Source: Brachypodium distachyon (Eukaryota > Streptophyta > Magnoliopsida > Poales > Poaceae). From it: 64,000 nucleotides of DNA. The notes below the pieces were generated by a model, which worked only from the letters and a program-made list of their open reading frames with translations, was not told the origin of the DNA and searched no databases. A program made the translations under genes and the position numbers. This document shows positions 63,581-64,000 of this stretch, one piece after another (the first letter of the stretch is position 1; every line of letters starts with the position of its first letter). Location: the NCBI RefSeq assembly GCF_000005505.3, contig NC_016134.3, forward strand, positions 11,514,624 through 11,578,623. Reading direction: 5' to 3'.

Positions 63581-64000
63581 TTATTCACCACAACTATTGA
63601 AGCGACGGCATGCCTTTCAAAATATAGAAGGCATGAAAACTTGAGATAGTTAGGTATGGTACCGGACTGCCCGTGCCTAGTCTCATGGCATTTTTATGTT
63701 CTAGACATGAAAAAAAAATAACTGCATACCGATGGTTTTCTCCAAGAACAAAGAAGAACATTAAGTATATATTGTTTGAATCAAAGAAAGTATTCTAATT
63801 TTTTTCATCATAAAAAATTATGAACCTCCAAAAATAAGCAATATTATGCACAAAAAAGTCTTCACAGTCTGCACACCAGCACATTTGCAATTTACAGGAG
63901 AAGTGAACAGAATTTCACCACGGACAGAGTTGACCTTGGTCATACTCTTACTGATGCTCCTGGGATCCTGCCAATTCCCACCGCTTAGGCCAATCCCTTG
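63581..64000. other. Right-hand intergenic sequence
   Basis: AT-rich. No ORF or recognised repeat. Confidence 0.4.

Noticed and set aside
1..64000. Bacterial-type systems, CRISPR arrays, phage or organelle insertions
   Set aside because: Gene structure with introns, plant transposons and MITEs throughout. No spaced direct repeats or operons were seen.

Overview
The window is a stretch of a large grass genome, most likely Triticeae (wheat, barley or a relative). The grass assignment rests on many TA-flanked Stowaway-type MITEs with CTCCCTCCG-like ends, plant LINE, Ty1-copia and Ty3-gypsy elements, GC-rich first exons, and a monocot-type EMBRYONIC FLOWER 2 (EMF2) gene. A solo LTR closely resembling the Angela/BARE (Maximus) family points to Triticeae.

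The one clearly intact host gene is an EMF2-like Polycomb gene on the + strand: a 5'UTR exon at about 36,958-37,468 and coding exons from 39,180 to 57,751. Twenty-one coding exons with GT/AG borders and compatible phases join into an uninterrupted 632-codon frame. It has a C2H2 finger and a C-terminal VEFS box, the domain that defines Su(z)12-type PRC2 subunits. Intron 20, inside the VEFS-coding part, holds a four-level nest. A LINE-derived ORF1-only element (49,343-57,042, 15-bp target duplication) contains a Ty1-copia element (49,453-54,957), whose 5' LTR contains a TIR transposon carrying an F-box fragment (53,684-54,940).

Layout. 0.35-5.4 kb: complete but mutated Ty3-gypsy element, minus strand, 5-bp TSD. 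5.4-15 kb: decayed minus-strand copies of a coiled-coil protein gene and its flanks, broken by a 5'-truncated LINE, MITEs, an LTR fragment and two MULE-like elements. 15.5-32.4 kb: many diverged copies of a non-coding segmental repeat, interrupted by a tandem array of five LTRs (15.9-18.2 kb), an Angela/BARE-like solo LTR inside a LINE remnant, a 24.1-kb LINE with a 17-bp TSD, and other LTR pieces. 32.4-34.2 kb: GC-rich TIR element split by a solo LTR. 34.7-35.7 kb: possible two-exon gene for a short membrane-anchored protein. 37-57.8 kb: EMF2. 58-61 kb: three copies of another segmental repeat. 61-63.6 kb: long-TIR, GC-rich, MULE-like element with a FAR1-domain ORF.

Only EMF2, and with less certainty the small 34.7-kb gene, look like functional host genes. 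Nearly everything else is transposon sequence or decayed duplications. I saw no tRNA, rRNA operon or CRISPR array.
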